DNA from: Bacilli bacterium
GTDB taxonomy: Bacteria; Bacillota_I; Bacilli_A; RFN20; CAG-826
Assembly (NCBI GenBank): GCA_024413875.1
Contig: JAKSVY010000062.1
Span: forward strand, 1 to 8,276
Direction: 5' to 3'
DNA length: 8,276 bases
The translations under genes were made by a program, and so were the position numbers. Of this stretch, positions 7,548 through 8,276 are shown one piece after another. Within the stretch, counting starts at the first letter, position 1. Every line of letters starts with the position of its first letter. The notes beneath the pieces are model-generated. The model ran no database searches, had not been told where the DNA came from, and saw only the letters and a program-made list of their open reading frames with translations.

Positions 7548-7578
7548 AAAAAGACATATGCTCACCATATGCCTTTTC
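7548..7578 (-). terminator. Rho-independent terminator of the minus-strand toxin-antitoxin genes
   Basis: Read on the minus strand, GAAAAGGCATATG, loop GTGAG, then CATATGTCTTTTT form a long stem: CATATG pairs with CATATG, extended by G-T, G-C and four A-T pairs and closed by a further G-T. The U-tract is thus part of the stem. The arrangement favours the minus strand, because on the plus strand the wobble pairs become A-C mismatches. It starts about 24 bases after the acetyltransferase stop. Confidence 0.8.
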
Positions 7579-7602
7579 TGATCTGTAAATGTTATTGATG
7601 TG

Positions 7603-8094
7603 TTATTTGATTGCTTTTTTAAGCGTTTCAATTGGGAGATAATACGTTAACTTGTTGTTTAATAACTTTTGGAAACCATATTTTTCATAAAAAGTAGCTG
7701 ATGTTTCTTTTGCGTCAACAACAATCAATCTAATTCCTATTGTTGATGAAACATTTAGGATTCTAAGAAAAGCGAACTTAAGTAATTCTTTTCCAAATCC
7801 GTTTCCTTGTTTTCTTTTTTGAACAGCTAATCTTGCTATCCTTATGCATGGTATAGGATATCTAGGTAATTTAGAAGTTCCATCTGATGGGAATTCTTCA
7901 AACTTAATGCTTGCACTGCAAAGAGTGAAAAAACCAATCAATTCATTTTTGTCTCTAACAATGAATGTTTTTCCATATCCATTTAAATCATTACCAATCG
8001 CATATTTCTTAAAAAAATTATCAAGATCCTTATTTCCACAAGAAAAAGAATCCAATTCTTCTTTCGAAACATTTTGAATTGTATCTAATGTCAT
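7603..8094 (-). CDS. GNAT-family acetyltransferase toxin, TacT/AtaT type (type II toxin-antitoxin system)
   Basis: Toxins of this family transfer acetyl from acetyl-CoA to the amino group of aminoacyl-tRNA and so block translation; I infer this role from sequence type and gene pairing. The 163-residue length is normal. The N-terminal block FSCGNKDLDNFFKKYA (17-32) is the typical CG-x-x-x-LD-x-F signature of these toxins. The region IARLAVQKRKQGNGFGKELL (86-105) contains the acetyl-CoA pyrophosphate loop (Q-G-N-G-F-G). A strand IRLIVVDA (121-128) is followed by ATFYEKYGF, where Tyr136 is the likely catalytic tyrosine. The start ATG overlaps the TGA of the antitoxin gene (ATGA), and GAAAGG lies 9 bases before it. 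The gene appears intact. An ordinary protein or small-molecule N-acetyltransferase is the alternative, made unlikely by the DUF1778 partner. Confidence 0.93.
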   Translation of the reverse strand: MTLDTIQNVSKEELDSFSCGNKDLDNFFKKYAIGNDLNGYGKTFIVRDKNELIGFFTLCSASIKFEEFPSDGTSKLPRYPIPCIRIARLAVQKRKQGNGFGKELLKFAFLRILNVSSTIGIRLIVVDAKETSATFYEKYGFQKLLNNKLTYYLPIETLKKAIK

Positions 8095-8276
8095 TTAAAT
8101 AAACCTTTCAAAGCCTCGTTAGGTTCAACTGGTTCAGAAAGAGCCTTCATCAAATTATCTCTTTCTTTGTTATTTAGCATAATAACTTCGTTTTGTTCCA
8201 AATCTAATTTCGCTTGTTTTAAGACAACAGTAAGAATGTATGATGATAATGATATATTTGCGAGTCTTGCTGCATC
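8091..8276 (-). CDS. DUF1778-family (TacA-like) antitoxin, C-terminal part only (5' partial)
   Basis: The last 61 codons and the stop of a gene entering from the right edge are present. The visible start, DAARLANISLSSYILTVVL, corresponds to the end of the ribbon-helix-helix DNA-binding domain. The acidic, helical tail ends in EPVEPNEALKGLFK, close to the usual DUF1778 ending P-x-x-P-N-x-A-L-x-x-L. In this family the tail wraps the GNAT toxin and neutralises it, while the N-terminal domain represses the shared promoter, which would lie outside this window. The stop TGA overlaps the toxin start by four bases, implying translational coupling. The gene is too short for a normal ORF list because its start is missing. 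Confidence 0.9.
   Translation of the reverse strand, partial: DAARLANISLSSYILTVVLKQAKLDLEQNEVIMLNNKERDNLMKALSEPVEPNEALKGLFK
8104..8109 (-). promoter_or_regulatory. Ribosome binding site of the acetyltransferase toxin inside the antitoxin gene
   Basis: On the minus strand GAAAGG lies 9 bases before the toxin ATG and within the last codons of the antitoxin. It supports the overlapping ATGA start over any later methionine. Confidence 0.75.

Noticed and set aside
7120..7557. Minus-strand open frame of 145 codons over the end of the malic enzyme gene
   Set aside because: It overlaps the conserved malic enzyme C-terminus and the operon terminator, and its protein matches nothing I recognise.
7555..7571. 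CATATG repeats as an operator or attachment site
   Set aside because: The position just after the toxin stop, the flanking A- and T-tracts and wobble asymmetry fit a minus-strand terminator better.
7329..7598. Plus-strand open frame of 89 codons running through the convergent gap
   Set aside because: It is out of frame with the malic enzyme and passes through both terminators, so it is not a plausible gene.
7844..8077. Plus-strand open frame of 77 codons opposite the acetyltransferase
   Set aside because: It is a shadow of the GNAT gene, whose conserved motifs are on the minus strand.
1..8276. Mycoplasma-type code with TGA as Trp
   Set aside because: Tryptophans in all genes are TGG, and the DUF1778 gene ends in TGA exactly at the toxin start, so TGA is a stop.
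1..8276. CRISPR arrays, tRNA or rRNA genes, insertion sequences, riboswitches
   Set aside because: I saw no regular short repeats with spacers, no tRNA-like cloverleaf, no transposase motif and no long leader upstream of a gene; coding sequence fills almost the whole window.

Overview
The window is A+T-rich DNA with short intergenic gaps, strong AGGAGG-type ribosome binding sites, lipoprotein signal peptides and Listeria-Bacteroides (InlB B-type) repeats. Tryptophan is written TGG, and the antitoxin gene at the right edge appears to end in TGA, so the code is the standard bacterial one. Together this suggests a low-GC Bacillota/Bacilli-type bacterium, probably an uncultured host- or gut-associated lineage. 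That assignment is inference from style, not from a marker gene.

Bases 3-7489 hold five genes on the plus strand with gaps of 42, 24, 14 and 18 bases. No terminator is visible between them, so they look like one operon. In order they are: (1) the 3' part of a surface protein with a BspA-type leucine-rich repeat joined to a DUF4886-type SGNH hydrolase domain; (2) a 644-residue lipoprotein with two Listeria-Bacteroides-like repeats and three copies of a module of about 120-150 residues; (3) a 272-residue lipoprotein with the same repeat-plus-module plan in a single copy; (4) a 790-residue polytopic membrane protein with an alpha/beta-hydrolase domain set between two groups of membrane helices; (5) a short-form malic enzyme, the one clearly cytoplasmic metabolic protein. 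A clean rho-independent terminator follows the malic enzyme.

The right end (7548-8276) is on the minus strand. It carries a GNAT acetyltransferase toxin of the TacT/AtaT type, overlapping by 4 bases the 3' part of a DUF1778 (TacA-like) antitoxin gene that runs out of the window. It has its own terminator, facing the operon terminator in a 113-base gap.

The part most worth attention is the two-lipoprotein plus membrane-hydrolase block (1125-6289). The lipoproteins share a module whose strand and helix pattern resembles one lobe of a type 2 periplasmic binding protein. They are followed at once by a membrane-embedded serine hydrolase. I infer a cell-surface binding and hydrolysis system and cannot name its substrate.
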